Origin: Sedimenticola sp.
GTDB taxonomy: Bacteria; Pseudomonadota; Gammaproteobacteria; Chromatiales; Chromatiaceae
DNA length: 36,205 nucleotides
Assembly (NCBI GenBank): GCA_027026755.1
Contig: JALVNE010000185.1
Location: 1 to 36,205 of the forward strand
Direction of reading: 5' to 3'
The translations under genes were made by a program, and so were the position numbers. The notes below the pieces were generated by a model that was not told the DNA's origin, made no database searches, and saw only the letters and a list, made by a program, of their open reading frames with translations. Positions 25,027 to 33,032 of this stretch are shown here, in pieces (positions within the stretch are counted from its first letter, which is position 1; each line of letters starts with the position of its first letter).

Positions 25027-25763
25027 ACATGGCTGCTGTGTATCAGAAAGCTTCAGAGCAGCTGGACTACGAAGAAACCGTCACCAAGCACGCGCCACTG
25101 GTCAAGCGCGTGGCCTATCACCTCATGGCCCGCATGCCCTCCAGCGTGCAGATAGACGATCTGATCCAGGCGGGCATGATCGGTCTTCTCGAGGCCATCA
25201 ACAACTATGATGCGTCCAAGGGGGCCAGTTTCGAAACTTATGCACGCATCAGGATCCGCGGCTCCATGATAGATGAAGTACGGCGAGGCGACTGGACGCC
25301 TCGGTCTGTCTATCACAAAGCCAGAAAACTGGCCGAGGCCATGCGCGCTGTTGAAAACCGTGAACAGCGGCCGGCCCGTGACGAGGAAGTCGCGGCGGAG
25401 CTGGGGCTGGATCTGGCGTCCTACAACAAGATCCTGGCAGATACCAATGGCTGCCATGTGCTCAGTTACGACGATCTGTCCGTGGACAGCTGGGGACATG
25501 ATGACCAAGAGGGCAGCGAAGAAGCCGGACTGCTCCCGGAACTGCAGAAGAACCTGTTCAAGGAGGGCTTGTCCGAGGCCATCGCCAATCTGCCGGAGCG
25601 TGAGAAGCTGGTGCTTTCGCTCTACTACGACGATGAATTCAACCTTCGGGAGATCGGTGAAGTGCTGGGCGTCACCGAAGCCAGGGTCTGCCAGATTCAT
25701 GCCCAGGCACTCACCCGGCTCCGCTCCAGAATGCGAGACTGGGTAGAGGACGATCCGGAATAG
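25023..25763 (+). CDS. fliA: flagellar sigma factor FliA (sigma-28)
   Basis: 246 residues. FliA directs RNA polymerase to late genes such as flagellin once FlgM is exported. Region 2 is seen in HAPLVKRVAYHLMARMPSSV and FETYARIRIRGSMIDEVRRG. Region 3 covers about 100-140. Region 4 has LREIGEVLGVTEARVCQIHA, the -35-binding helix-turn-helix. A sigma-28-type site lies before fliC. Starts at 25023 and 25029 are both possible. In Pseudomonas-type loci cheYZAB and motCD follow fliA; here a repeat and two other genes follow. Confidence 0.96.
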   Translation: MNMAAVYQKASEQLDYEETVTKHAPLVKRVAYHLMARMPSSVQIDDLIQAGMIGLLEAINNYDASKGASFETYARIRIRGSMIDEVRRGDWTPRSVYHKARKLAEAMRAVENREQRPARDEEVAAELGLDLASYNKILADTNGCHVLSYDDLSVDSWGHDDQEGSEEAGLLPELQKNLFKEGLSEAIANLPEREKLVLSLYYDDEFNLREIGEVLGVTEARVCQIHAQALTRLRSRMRDWVEDDPE

Positions 25764-25790
25764 CCGCGGGCTGGGTCAATGGTTGCCATT

Positions 25791-25949
25791 CCCCAGGAAA
25801 AATGTCGTAAAAGCCCTTTCCTGGGCTTTCACGACTCGGAATCGGAGAGGTGCGATTTTCCGATTGGCCCATTTTCAATGGCTTACAGCCATCGAAAATG
25901 ACGATGCAGCCTTGCATCGCGGAGGTTGTCGCCTTTTGCGACACCCTCC
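25791..25949 (-). repeat. three-hairpin dispersed repeat, copy in minus orientation
   Basis: Read on the minus strand, this holds three hairpins. The first is TGTCGC-loop-GCGACA (within 25921-25949). The second is CATTTTCGATGGC pairing with GCCATTGAAAATG, with one mismatch and a five-base loop (25870-25900). The third is GTCGTGAAAGCCC pairing with GGGCTTTTACGAC, with one mismatch (25804-25835). Extra stems lie at 25840-25865 and 25902-25919. The copy at 27454-27607 has the same order with similar sequence, opposite orientation. It fills the gap after fliA and may serve as its terminator. It is non-coding and resembles a MITE or REP-type element. Confidence 0.7.
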
Positions 25950-25960
25950 CAGGAGGACAG

Positions 25961-26137
25961 ATGCCCGACAACAGGATCAAGCCGTTGTTCCCCGTATGGC
26001 CGGTGGCTGCGGTGATGCCAGCGGGAAAACGGGAGGAGCACCGGAACACGCCCGACGTGAAACCCGGCCGGAAACAGGACAAGCGTGGTTCTGATCCTGG
26101 GCCGAACGGCAAACAGCACATCGATATCTACGCTTGA
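25961..26137 (+). CDS. 58-residue small protein of unknown function
   Basis: ATG 25961 follows AGGAGG (25951-25956) by 4 bases and the frame runs to TGA 26135-26137, 11 bases before the next gene. The product is hydrophilic and basic: MPDNRIKPLFPVWPVAAV, a Lys/Arg/Pro-rich middle and a C-terminus of KQHIDIYA. I recall small uncharacterised proteins near flagellar/chemotaxis genes of gammaproteobacteria ending in HIDEYA-like sequence, which would support a real gene, but I cannot check. No domain or membrane segment is visible. It appears to form an operon with the SPOR-domain gene. Confidence 0.6.
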   Translation: MPDNRIKPLFPVWPVAAVMPAGKREEHRNTPDVKPGRKQDKRGSDPGPNGKQHIDIYA

Positions 26138-26148
26138 GGGAAGGATAT

Positions 26149-27330
26149 ATGTTCAGGAAAGAAACCAGTACCCGGGTGCAGGAGTCCGCTCAGGTTTTTA
26201 CATCACCCGTATCCCCTTACCAGGCACTGCAAGACGCGGATGATGCTGCTCCAGAAAGTGAAATGGATTTGAGCGAAGACAGTGTGGACTTCCATTCGTT
26301 GCTCAGTCATGTTTCCGGGGATGCCCATGAAGAGAGCGTGGCGCGGACTTCCGATTCCGGCGCCGCTCAGAAGAACCTCAATATCAGCAGTATCATTACC
26401 AAAATCCGGGATGAGGGACCGGCTGGGTCACGGCTGGATGAAAGGCCCCTGTCTGGTGGAAGGCCGGAGGCCAGACGACATCATGAAGGGGATGCCAGCG
26501 CCCGGAAGTCAGAATCCGGCAGCGCAGCCGGGGAATCGGCGAAGAGCCTGCCACCAACGGCAGAGGAAGTCACCCAGCTTGCCAGGGCAGCGGCCGAGGA
26601 GTTGCTGGCGGCCCGCTTCGAGGCAGCGAAACCGGAAAAGGTGAATCGGACCCGGTGGCTGTTTCCGGCACTGTTCCTGTGCCTGCTCGCGGCCGGGGGA
26701 TACGTTTTGTACAAGCTCGGTAGCGAACTGGCCCTGGCCAAGGCAGGCATCGTCCAGCTCAGCACCCGACTGGCAAAGGCCGAGGAAACCATGAGCGGTC
26801 TTCGTCGCCAGGTATCGGCCAACGCCAGCCACATCCAGGCAGCGTATACCCCGGAGAAACTGCAGGAGGAAATGGCGGCATACCGGCAACAGATGCAGGA
26901 GGCATTGGACCTGCGCCTGGATCTCATGGCGCTTTCCACGGTGCCGGTTTCCAGCCGGGGGGAGGGTAACGATAGCCCCCGAAACCCAAGTACGGCTCCG
27001 CAGGAGTCGAAGGCGCCGCAAAGCGTTTCCCGGAGCCCGTCCGTGCAAGAAAGGCCACGGGAAGAAAAAGCCCAAAGGGCGCCCAGGGGTAATTGGAATG
27101 TCTATCTTGCTTCCTATGGAACTGAACGTCATGCGAGAAAAGCGCTGGAAAAGTATGTTCATAAGGTGCCAGAAGCAAGAGTGCAGCCAGCCTGGGTTCG
27201 GGGGAAGAAGGTATTTCGCGTCACCGTGCCGGGCTTTGCCGGGAAGAAAGAAGCGAGTCGTTATCTTGCGCAAATCCGTATGGAACCCGGTCTGGAAGGC
27301 AGCTGGATAGGACGTGGCGCTGCTCCCTGA
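26149..27330 (+). CDS. SPOR-domain membrane protein
   Basis: 393 residues. The cytoplasmic N-terminal part (1-165) is charged and low-complexity. A TM helix lies at about 169-190 (WLFPALFLCLLAAGGYVLYK). A coiled-coil stretch follows (190-260), then a Pro/Ser-rich linker. A C-terminal SPOR-like domain (about 314-390) has NWNVYLASYGTERHARKALE and VFRVTVPGFAGKKEASRYL. SPOR domains bind glycan strands lacking peptide side chains, so this type II membrane protein should reach peptidoglycan in the periplasm. ATG 26149 follows GGGAAGGA. A link to flagella or cell division is suggested only by position after fliA. Confidence 0.88.
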   Translation: MFRKETSTRVQESAQVFTSPVSPYQALQDADDAAPESEMDLSEDSVDFHSLLSHVSGDAHEESVARTSDSGAAQKNLNISSIITKIRDEGPAGSRLDERPLSGGRPEARRHHEGDASARKSESGSAAGESAKSLPPTAEEVTQLARAAAEELLAARFEAAKPEKVNRTRWLFPALFLCLLAAGGYVLYKLGSELALAKAGIVQLSTRLAKAEETMSGLRRQVSANASHIQAAYTPEKLQEEMAAYRQQMQEALDLRLDLMALSTVPVSSRGEGNDSPRNPSTAPQESKAPQSVSRSPSVQERPREEKAQRAPRGNWNVYLASYGTERHARKALEKYVHKVPEARVQPAWVRGKKVFRVTVPGFAGKKEASRYLAQIRMEPGLEGSWIGRGAAP

Positions 27331-27363
27331 TTCCCCCAACAAAGCCCTTCATGAACTTTTCCT

Positions 27364-27380
27364 GCCTTGCCAGGCAAGGC
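27364..27380 (+). terminator. possible weak terminator after the SPOR-domain gene
   Basis: GCCTTG and CAAGGC pair around CCAGG (27364-27380) and are followed by TTGTT. The stem is 6 bp and the T-tract is poor, so termination would be inefficient. The sequence 27381-27453 holds nothing else I recognise. Confidence 0.4.
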
Positions 27381-27453
27381 TTGTTCCGGGGAGTCTTTGC
27401 CGAATCGGACAGGTGGCAAATGCCAACTGGATCACAATCGAGAGCGCAACAAA

Positions 27454-27607
27454 CTGTTGAAAAACGCCGTTTTTCGACAGCCTGTGTGTAGCACAAGGAT
27501 GGGCCACCATTTTCACTGGCTGTAAGCCATTGAAAATGAAGGAGGCGGGAAACCGCACTTTCTGCTTCGTGGTTGAAAAAGTCCAGGGAAGGACTTTTTC
27601 AACATCC
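27454..27607 (+). repeat. three-hairpin dispersed repeat, plus orientation
   Basis: Three hairpins in order. CTGTTGAAAAACG pairs with CGTTTTTCGACAG (27454-27480). CATTTTCACTGGC pairs with GCCATTGAAAATG (27508-27538). GTTGAAAAAGTCC pairs with GGACTTTTTCAAC around AGGGAA (27572-27603). A GCGG-GAAA-CCGC mini-hairpin lies at 27545-27556. The same order, spacing and much of the sequence recur inverted at 25791-25949. Both copies end in a CCTG-like edge. The pair brackets the small ORF and the SPOR-domain gene. Confidence 0.75.
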
Positions 27608-27669
27608 TGTTAAAGATATCCCGCCAGATGCCGAACAGTCTCTGTAAGGAAACTGAAAGGAGTATTGAC

Positions 27670-28344
27670 ATGAAATGGCATCACACCCCAACCCCCGGAT
27701 CTGGCTCACTTGAGAAAACCCTTGTCTGCCATTGCCTGGAATCATCGATTGTTCCTCGACGGCCTGTTGGGGCGCTGAGCCTGTTGCTGGCCCTGGTGAT
27801 GACCAGTGCCTGCGCATCGAAGATCCCCGCCAATCAGTGGACGCGAACTGCCGCAAGCCATTACCCGGGGATGACGGATATCCATCAGGAAGTGAATGTT
27901 ATCGAAGGTATCTACCAGGGACAGAAGATTTCCGGTTATATCGATCAGAACGATCAGTGGGTGGAACTCAGCCGGCGTCCGGTAAAGGCCGTGGATGCTG
28001 CCGAAGCCGGCCAGATTGCCGACGTGTTAACCACGGGTATCGGCCTGTCGAATGGGCTGTCCGAATCCAACCCCCTGGGCGTGGGAATACTGCCGCTGAA
28101 GTTTGCTCTCAACTACTACGCAGAAAATCAGGGTGTGAGGGAGTGCGGTCAGATCAAATCTTTGCTGTCAGCTACTGGCTGGGGAGCTGCGGCAGCCAAC
28201 ATCATAACCATATCGGCAGGCGCCTTCACTGGAGGCAGTGCAGCGGCCGGTCTCCTGGTTGGCACCCTGGCCTGGAACCAGTTCCCCGGTACCGATGGCT
28301 GCACCCTATGGTTGGGGCAGCCAGTGGAAACGGGCACGCTCTGA
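27670..28344 (+). CDS. putative lipoprotein of unknown function
   Basis: 224 residues. ATG 27670 lies 7 bases after AAAGGAG. The N-terminus is long: about 32 hydrophilic residues precede the hydrophobic segment GALSLLLALVMTSAC, where C48 could be a lipobox cysteine (T-S-A-C, an imperfect box). A soluble segment (50-110) has GIYQGQKISGYIDQNDQWVE. The C-terminal part is hydrophobic: VLTTGIGLSNGLSESNPLG and GWGAAAANIITISAGAFTGG suggest two or more membrane-associated helices. The D/TTG...E-NPL pattern recalls small membrane proteins of the DUF5658 kind, but I do not recognise the family. It appears to be a single gene between a repeat and leuC. Confidence 0.75.
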   Translation: MKWHHTPTPGSGSLEKTLVCHCLESSIVPRRPVGALSLLLALVMTSACASKIPANQWTRTAASHYPGMTDIHQEVNVIEGIYQGQKISGYIDQNDQWVELSRRPVKAVDAAEAGQIADVLTTGIGLSNGLSESNPLGVGILPLKFALNYYAENQGVRECGQIKSLLSATGWGAAAANIITISAGAFTGGSAAAGLLVGTLAWNQFPGTDGCTLWLGQPVETGTL

Positions 28345-28357
28345 AATCCCGCTAATA

Positions 28358-28380
28358 TCCCGGGCAGGCCTGTACCGGGA
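28358..28380 (+). terminator. possible terminator after the putative lipoprotein gene
   Basis: TCCCGG (28358-28363) pairs with CCGGGA (28375-28380), with CAGGCCTG inside the loop. It lies 14 bases after the stop. No continuous T-run follows directly; T-rich sequence starts about 10 bases later. Confidence 0.4.
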
Positions 28381-28411
28381 AGGAGCAGATTTCTATTTCA
28401 TTTCGATTCTA

Positions 28412-28454
28412 TTGTGGAATGCCATTCATATAAAATATGAATTTGTTTTATTAA
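28412..28454 (+). promoter_or_regulatory. leuC promoter region with a palindromic operator-like site
   Basis: ATTCATA and TATGAAT (28424-28430 and 28436-28442) form a perfect 7-bp palindrome around TAAAA, in an AT-rich stretch. A possible promoter is TTCATA (28425-28430) with TATTAA (28449-28454), 18 bases apart, so the palindrome would cover the -35. TTGTGG at 28412 is a second possible -35. The hexamers are weak matches. Control by a dimeric repressor or activator of leucine biosynthesis is inference. Confidence 0.4.
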
Positions 28455-28468
28455 ATAGAGAATAGTAG

Positions 28469-28500
28469 GCTGTCTTCCTCCAAGAAATCCGTGAGACAGC
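28469..28500 (+). other. hairpin over the leuC ribosome binding region
   Basis: GCTGTCT (28469-28475) and AGACAGC (28494-28500) form a perfect 7-bp stem with an 18-base loop, ending 4 bases before the leuC ATG. The loop contains TTCCTCC, which is complementary to Shine-Dalgarno sequence. The only ribosome binding site for leuC (AGCAGG) overlaps the right arm. It could influence translation of leuC. Confidence 0.4.
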
Positions 28501-28504
28501 AGGC

Positions 28505-29923
28505 ATGACCGCCAGAACCCTCTATGACAAGCTGTGGGACGCCCATGTGGTGCGTACCGATGACCACGGCACCAGTCTTATCTATATAGACAGGCAGTTG
28601 GTGCATGAAGTGACTTCGCCCCAGGCCTTCGAGGGTCTGCGTCTTGCCGGGCGCAAACCCTGGCGGGTCAGCGCCAACCTGGCCACGCCGGATCACAATG
28701 TCCCCACCAATCCGGAAGATCGCCATGGTGGTGTGGAAGCCATCCATGATCCGGTATCCCGCCTGCAGGTGGAAACCCTGGACCGGAACTGTGAGGAATT
28801 CGGCATTCCCGAGTTTCACATCAACGATCCCCGTCAGGGCATCGTGCATGTGGTGGGCCCGGAGCAGGGCGCCACCCTGCCGGGCATGACCGTGGTTTGC
28901 GGCGATTCCCACACCGCCACTCATGGCGCCTTTGGCGCCCTGGCCTTTGGCATCGGCACCTCAGAAGTGGAGCATGTGCTGGCCACCCAGTGCCTGATCC
29001 AGAAGAAGAGCAAAGCCATGCTCATCGAGGTGCAGGGCAAAGTTGGTCCTGGCGTCACCGCCAAGGACATCGTGCTGGCCATCATTGGCAAAATCGGCAC
29101 GGCAGGCGGTACAGGTTACGCCATCGAGTTTGCCGGTGAAGCCATCCGTGATCTGTCCATGGAAGGGCGCATGACCGTGTGCAATATGGCCATAGAGGCC
29201 GGCGCCCGGGCAGGCTTCGTGGCGGTGGACGACAAGACCATCGACTATGTGAAAGGGCGGCCTTTCGCGCCATCCGGCGAGCTTTGGGAAAAGGCCGTGG
29301 CCAGCTGGCGGGATCTGCATTCCGATGAAGGCGCAAGGTTCGATGAAGTGGTAGTGCTGGATGCATCGGAAATCCAGCCCCAGGTGACCTGGGGCACGTC
29401 CCCGGAAATGGTGGTGGGCGTGAACGACCGGGTGCCCGACCCCGATAACGAAGCTGATGAAGTGCGCGCCAATGGCATGCGCCGGGCGCTGGAATACATG
29501 GGACTGAAAGCCGGCACCCCCATCACCGACATCCGGGTGGACAAGGTTTTCATCGGCTCCTGCACCAATTCCCGCATCGAGGATCTGCGTGCCGCCGCCG
29601 AAGTGGCCAGGGGCCGCAAGGTGGCGGACAACATCAGGCAGGCCCTGGTGGTGCCCGGCTCTGGCCTGGTGAAGAAGCAGGCGGAAGCAGAAGGGCTGGA
29701 CAAAATTTTTGTCGAGGCCGGTTTCGAATGGCGTGAGCCGGGCTGTTCCATGTGCCTGGCCATGAATGCCGACCGCCTGGAGCCAGGGGAGCGCTGTGCT
29801 TCCACCTCCAACCGCAACTTTGAAGGCCGGCAGGGCATTGGTGGACGCACCCACCTGGTCAGCCCCGCCATGGCTGCCGCAGCGGCCGTTGCCGGTCATT
29901 TCGTCGATGTGAGGGATTTCTGA
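28505..29923 (+). CDS. leuC: 3-isopropylmalate dehydratase large subunit LeuC
   Basis: 472 residues. With LeuD it isomerises 2-isopropylmalate to 3-isopropylmalate in leucine biosynthesis, using a [4Fe-4S] cluster. The aconitase fold is clear from the start ([12 protein letters not shown]) and from [20 protein letters not shown]. Cluster cysteines are C353 (GSCTNSR) and C414/C417 (GCSMC). The length is typical. leuD starts 1 base after the stop. leuA is not in the window, as in other species where it lies elsewhere. Confidence 0.98.
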   Translation: MTARTLYDKLWDAHVVRTDDHGTSLIYIDRQLVHEVTSPQAFEGLRLAGRKPWRVSANLATPDHNVPTNPEDRHGGVEAIHDPVSRLQVETLDRNCEEFGIPEFHINDPRQGIVHVVGPEQGATLPGMTVVCGDSHTATHGAFGALAFGIGTSEVEHVLATQCLIQKKSKAMLIEVQGKVGPGVTAKDIVLAIIGKIGTAGGTGYAIEFAGEAIRDLSMEGRMTVCNMAIEAGARAGFVAVDDKTIDYVKGRPFAPSGELWEKAVASWRDLHSDEGARFDEVVVLDASEIQPQVTWGTSPEMVVGVNDRVPDPDNEADEVRANGMRRALEYMGLKAGTPITDIRVDKVFIGSCTNSRIEDLRAAAEVARGRKVADNIRQALVVPGSGLVKKQAEAEGLDKIFVEAGFEWREPGCSMCLAMNADRLEPGERCASTSNRNFEGRQGIGGRTHLVSPAMAAAAAVAGHFVDVRDF

Positions 29924-29924
29924 G

Positions 29925-30572
29925 ATGGACAAATTCGAGACATTCAAAGGCATCGTCTGCCCCCTGGACCGGGCCAACGTGGACACCGACGCCATCATTC
30001 CCAAGCAGTTTCTCAAATCCATCAAGCGCACCGGCTTTGGCCCCAACCTGTTCGATGAATGGCGCTATCTGGATCATGGTGAGCCCGGCATGGACCCGGC
30101 CAGCCGCCAGCCCAACCCGGACTTCGTGCTCAACGATCCGCGTTACCAGGGCGCCAGTATTTTGCTGGCGCGCAAGAACTTCGGCTGTGGCTCCTCCCGG
30201 GAGCACGCCCCCTGGGCCTTGCTGGATTACGGCTTCAAAGTCATCATCGCCCCCAGTTTCGCGGACATTTTCTATAACAACTGCTTCAAGAACGGCATCC
30301 TGCCCATCGTGCTGGATGAGGACATTGTCGATGAGTTGTTCCAGAAATCCGGCGGCGAGCAGGCCCTGGAAATCACCGTGGACCTGGAAAACCAGAAGCT
30401 GGTGCTGGCAGACGGCGCGGAGATTCCTTTCGAGGTGGACAGCTTCCGCAAGCACTGCCTGCTGGAAGGCCTGGACGATATTGGCCTGACCCTGCAGCAT
30501 GTGGACGAGATTCGCGCCTATGAGGAACGGCGCAAGCAGGAAGCCCCCTGGTTGTTTACCGCACCGGATTGA
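29925..30572 (+). CDS. leuD: 3-isopropylmalate dehydratase small subunit LeuD
   Basis: 215 residues. This is the swivel domain of isopropylmalate isomerase. Family blocks: [40 protein letters not shown] and [20 protein letters not shown]. The length is normal and the N-terminus starts [10 protein letters not shown]. It is directly coupled to leuC. An 87-base gap with a REP-like pair separates it from leuB. Confidence 0.98.
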   Translation: MDKFETFKGIVCPLDRANVDTDAIIPKQFLKSIKRTGFGPNLFDEWRYLDHGEPGMDPASRQPNPDFVLNDPRYQGASILLARKNFGCGSSREHAPWALLDYGFKVIIAPSFADIFYNNCFKNGILPIVLDEDIVDELFQKSGGEQALEITVDLENQKLVLADGAEIPFEVDSFRKHCLLEGLDDIGLTLQHVDEIRAYEERRKQEAPWLFTAPD

Positions 30573-30576
30573 GCGC

Positions 30577-30642
30577 AGGTCGGGCTTCAGCCCGGCTTCG
30601 ATACCTGGAACAGCGCATATCAGTCGGGCCGAAGCCCGAGCT
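30577..30642. repeat. REP-like inverted pair between leuD and leuB
   Basis: GTCGGGCTTCAGCCCGGC (30579-30596) and GTCGGGCCGAAGCCCGAGC (30623-30641) are two palindromic hairpins about 26 bases apart. They are the same family as the perfect pair after leuB, with a few changes. Such elements in gammaproteobacteria are often linked to RAYT transposases; none is in the window. They could stabilise leuCD mRNA or attenuate transcription. Confidence 0.75.
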
Positions 30643-30659
30643 ATGAGGTAACTGAAACC

Positions 30660-31733
30660 ATGAGCAAGAAAATTCTGATTCTTCCCGGCGACGGCATAGG
30701 CCCGGAAATCGTCAACCAGGCCGTAAAGGTGCTGGACAAGCTGGCGGGCGAGGGCCTGGATATCGAACTGGATGAGGCCCTGGTGGGCGGCGCGGCCATC
30801 GACGCCACCGGCGGCCCCCTGCCGGATGCCACCATGGATCTGGCCAGGGAAGCCGATGCCGTTCTCCTGGGCGCCGTGGGTGGCTACAAATGGGAATCCC
30901 TGGATATCTCCATCCGCCCGGAGAAGGGCCTGCTGGGCCTGCGTGCCGGCCTGAACCTGTTTGCCAACCTGCGCCCGGCCATTCTATATCCCCAGCTTGC
31001 CGAGGCTTCCACCCTCAAGCCCGAGGTAGTATCCGGCCTGGACATCATGATCGTGCGCGAACTCACCGGCGGTATCTATTTCGGTCAGCCCCGCGGGGTG
31101 CGGGAACTGGACAGCGGCGAGAAAGAAGGCTTCAACACCCTGGTCTATCGGGAAAGCGAGATCGAGCGCATCGTGCGCGTGGCCGGGGACATCGCCCGCA
31201 AGCGCGACAGCCGGGTCTGTTCCGTGGACAAGGCCAATGTGCTGGAATGCACCGAGCTGTGGCGGGACGTGGCCACCCGGGTCATGGAAAAGGACTACAG
31301 CGACGTGGAACTGAGCCATATGTACGTGGACAATGCCGCCATGCAGCTGGTGCGCGCGCCCAAGCAGTTCGATGTCATGGTCACCACCAATATGTTCGGC
31401 GACATCCTGTCCGATTGCGCCGCCATGCTCACGGGCTCCATCGGCATGCTGCCGTCGGCTTCCCTGGATGAGAATGGCAAGGGCATGTACGAGCCCATCC
31501 ACGGCTCCGCCCCGGACATTGCCGGCCAGAACAAGGCCAATCCCCTGGCCACCATTCTGTCCGTGGCCATGATGTTGCGCTACTCTCTGGATGAGAGCGG
31601 CATGGCCGAACGGATAGAGGCGGCGGTGAACCAGGTGCTGGACGATGGCCTGCGCACCCCGGACATCATGGCCGACGGCATGAAAGAGGTCAGTACCGAG
31701 GAAATGGGCGACGCCGTGGTGGCCGCCCTGTAG
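30660..31733 (+). CDS. leuB: 3-isopropylmalate dehydrogenase LeuB
   Basis: 357 residues. It oxidises and decarboxylates 3-isopropylmalate with NAD+ to give 4-methyl-2-oxopentanoate. Motifs: [30 protein letters not shown], the catalytic region [16 protein letters not shown], the metal-binding [20 protein letters not shown], and the NAD-binding [20 protein letters not shown]. The length is typical. The ribosome binding site before ATG 30660 is GAGGTAA, just downstream of the REP pair. Its stop TAG is the first three bases of the next REP pair. Confidence 0.98.
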   Translation: MSKKILILPGDGIGPEIVNQAVKVLDKLAGEGLDIELDEALVGGAAIDATGGPLPDATMDLAREADAVLLGAVGGYKWESLDISIRPEKGLLGLRAGLNLFANLRPAILYPQLAEASTLKPEVVSGLDIMIVRELTGGIYFGQPRGVRELDSGEKEGFNTLVYRESEIERIVRVAGDIARKRDSRVCSVDKANVLECTELWRDVATRVMEKDYSDVELSHMYVDNAAMQLVRAPKQFDVMVTTNMFGDILSDCAAMLTGSIGMLPSASLDENGKGMYEPIHGSAPDIAGQNKANPLATILSVAMMLRYSLDESGMAERIEAAVNQVLDDGLRTPDIMADGMKEVSTEEMGDAVVAAL

Positions 31734-31798
31734 GTCGGGCTTCAGCCCGACAAATACCTTTCGATTAAGGCTTGGTTGTCGGGCTGAAGCCCGACCTA
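31731..31798. repeat. REP-like inverted pair between leuB and asd
   Basis: GTCGGGCTTCAGCCCGAC (31734-31751) and its inverse partner GTCGGGCTGAAGCCCGAC (31778-31795) form a larger inverted repeat from TAGGTCGGG to CCCGACCTA. Each copy is itself a perfect hairpin. The leuB stop codon TAG (31731-31733) is the outer edge of the left copy. The central spacer is 26 bases, the same as in the pair before leuB. Confidence 0.85.
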
Positions 31799-31826
31799 CA
31801 CTATCCAAATACAGCAGGACAAGATG

Positions 31827-32942
31827 ATGAAAAGAGTAGGTTTCGTAGGCTGGCGCGGCATGGTGGGTTCCGTCCTCATGCAGCGCATGCGCGAGGAAAA
31901 TGATTTCGACGCCATCGAGGAGCCGGTGTTCTTCACCACCTCCCAGGCCGGGCAGAAGGGGCCGGACATTGGCAAGGACATTCCCCTGCTGAAAGACGCC
32001 ACCGACATCGAAGAGCTGAAAAAGATGGAAGTCATCGTCACCTGCCAGGGCGGCGACTACACCAAACAGGTGTTTGCCGATCTGCGCGCCAGTGGCTGGA
32101 ACGGCTACTGGATCGATGCGGCATCCACCCTGCGCATGGCCGATCACACGGTCATCGTGCTGGATCCCGTGAACATGAACGTCATCCAGGACGCCATCGC
32201 CAGGGGCACCAGGGATTTCATCGGCGGCAACTGCACCGTCAGCCTCATGCTCATGGGCCTGGGCGGTCTGTTCCAGAATGACCTGGTGGAATGGATGAGC
32301 GCCATGACCTACCAGGCGGCCTCCGGCGCCGGGGCGCGCAACATGCGGGAACTCCTGTCCCAGATGGGCGCCCTGGAAACCAGCGTTCATGAGTTGCTGG
32401 CCGATCCGGCCTCCGCCATTCTGGACATCGACCGCAAGGTGACCGAAACCATGCGTTCCGGCAGCTTTCCCACGGAGCAGTTCGGCGTGCCCCTGGCAGG
32501 CAGCCTGATTCCCTGGATCGATGTGAAGCTGGACAACGGCCAGAGCAAGGAGGAATGGAAAGGGCAGGTGGAAACCAACAAGATCCTGGGGCGTTCCGAG
32601 AATCCCGTGCCCATCGATGGTCTGTGCGTGCGTATCGGCGCCATGCGCAGCCATTCCCAGGCCCTCACCATCAAGCTGAAGAAAGATGTGCCCCTGGATG
32701 AGATCGAGGCCATGCTGGACGAGGCCAACCCCTGGTCCCGGGTGATTCCCAATGAGCGTGACATCACCGCCACCGAACTGACACCGGCGAAAGTCACGGG
32801 TACTCTGGAAGTGCCCGTGGGAAGACTGCGTAAAATGAACATGGGGACGGAATACTTGTCGGCATTCACTGTGGGTGACCAGCTGCTCTGGGGGGCCGCC
32901 GAACCCTTGAGACGTATGTTGATGATCCTTTTGCGGGAATGA
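31827..32942 (+). CDS. asd: aspartate-semialdehyde dehydrogenase Asd
   Basis: 371 residues. It converts aspartyl-4-phosphate to aspartate semialdehyde with NADPH, the branch to lysine/diaminopimelate, threonine and methionine. The N-terminal nucleotide-binding [18 protein letters not shown] and the active-site Cys136 in GGNCTVSLM match the gram-negative (E. coli-type) enzyme. [20 protein letters not shown] is also typical. Two ATGs (31824 and 31827) are adjacent; AGGA at 31816-31819 is better placed for 31827. It sits between leuB and fimV, as in Pseudomonas. Confidence 0.98.
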   Translation: MKRVGFVGWRGMVGSVLMQRMREENDFDAIEEPVFFTTSQAGQKGPDIGKDIPLLKDATDIEELKKMEVIVTCQGGDYTKQVFADLRASGWNGYWIDAASTLRMADHTVIVLDPVNMNVIQDAIARGTRDFIGGNCTVSLMLMGLGGLFQNDLVEWMSAMTYQAASGAGARNMRELLSQMGALETSVHELLADPASAILDIDRKVTETMRSGSFPTEQFGVPLAGSLIPWIDVKLDNGQSKEEWKGQVETNKILGRSENPVPIDGLCVRIGAMRSHSQALTIKLKKDVPLDEIEAMLDEANPWSRVIPNERDITATELTPAKVTGTLEVPVGRLRKMNMGTEYLSAFTVGDQLLWGAAEPLRRMLMILLRE

Positions 32943-32997
32943 AGCGTGAAATACCGCAAATTGTTTACCTGCAAATCGGCGTCAGACCGAGTTTTGT

Positions 32998-33026
32998 TTG
33001 GTAAAAATTACGGTGTACGCTATAGT
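32998..33026 (+). promoter_or_regulatory. sigma-70 type promoter of fimV
   Basis: TTGGTA (32998-33003) and TATAGT (33021-33026) are 17 bases apart, 4 of 6 and 5 of 6 to the consensus. Transcription would start near 33033, leaving a leader of about 240 bases before fimV. A weaker TATAAA lies at about 33040. No terminator for asd is obvious in 32943-32997. Confidence 0.5.
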
Positions 33027-33032
33027 TAGCAT

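Noticed and set aside
30984..32654. 556-codon open frame on the minus strand
   Set aside because: It is opposite leuB and asd and runs through the REP-like repeat pair between them, so it is a shadow frame.
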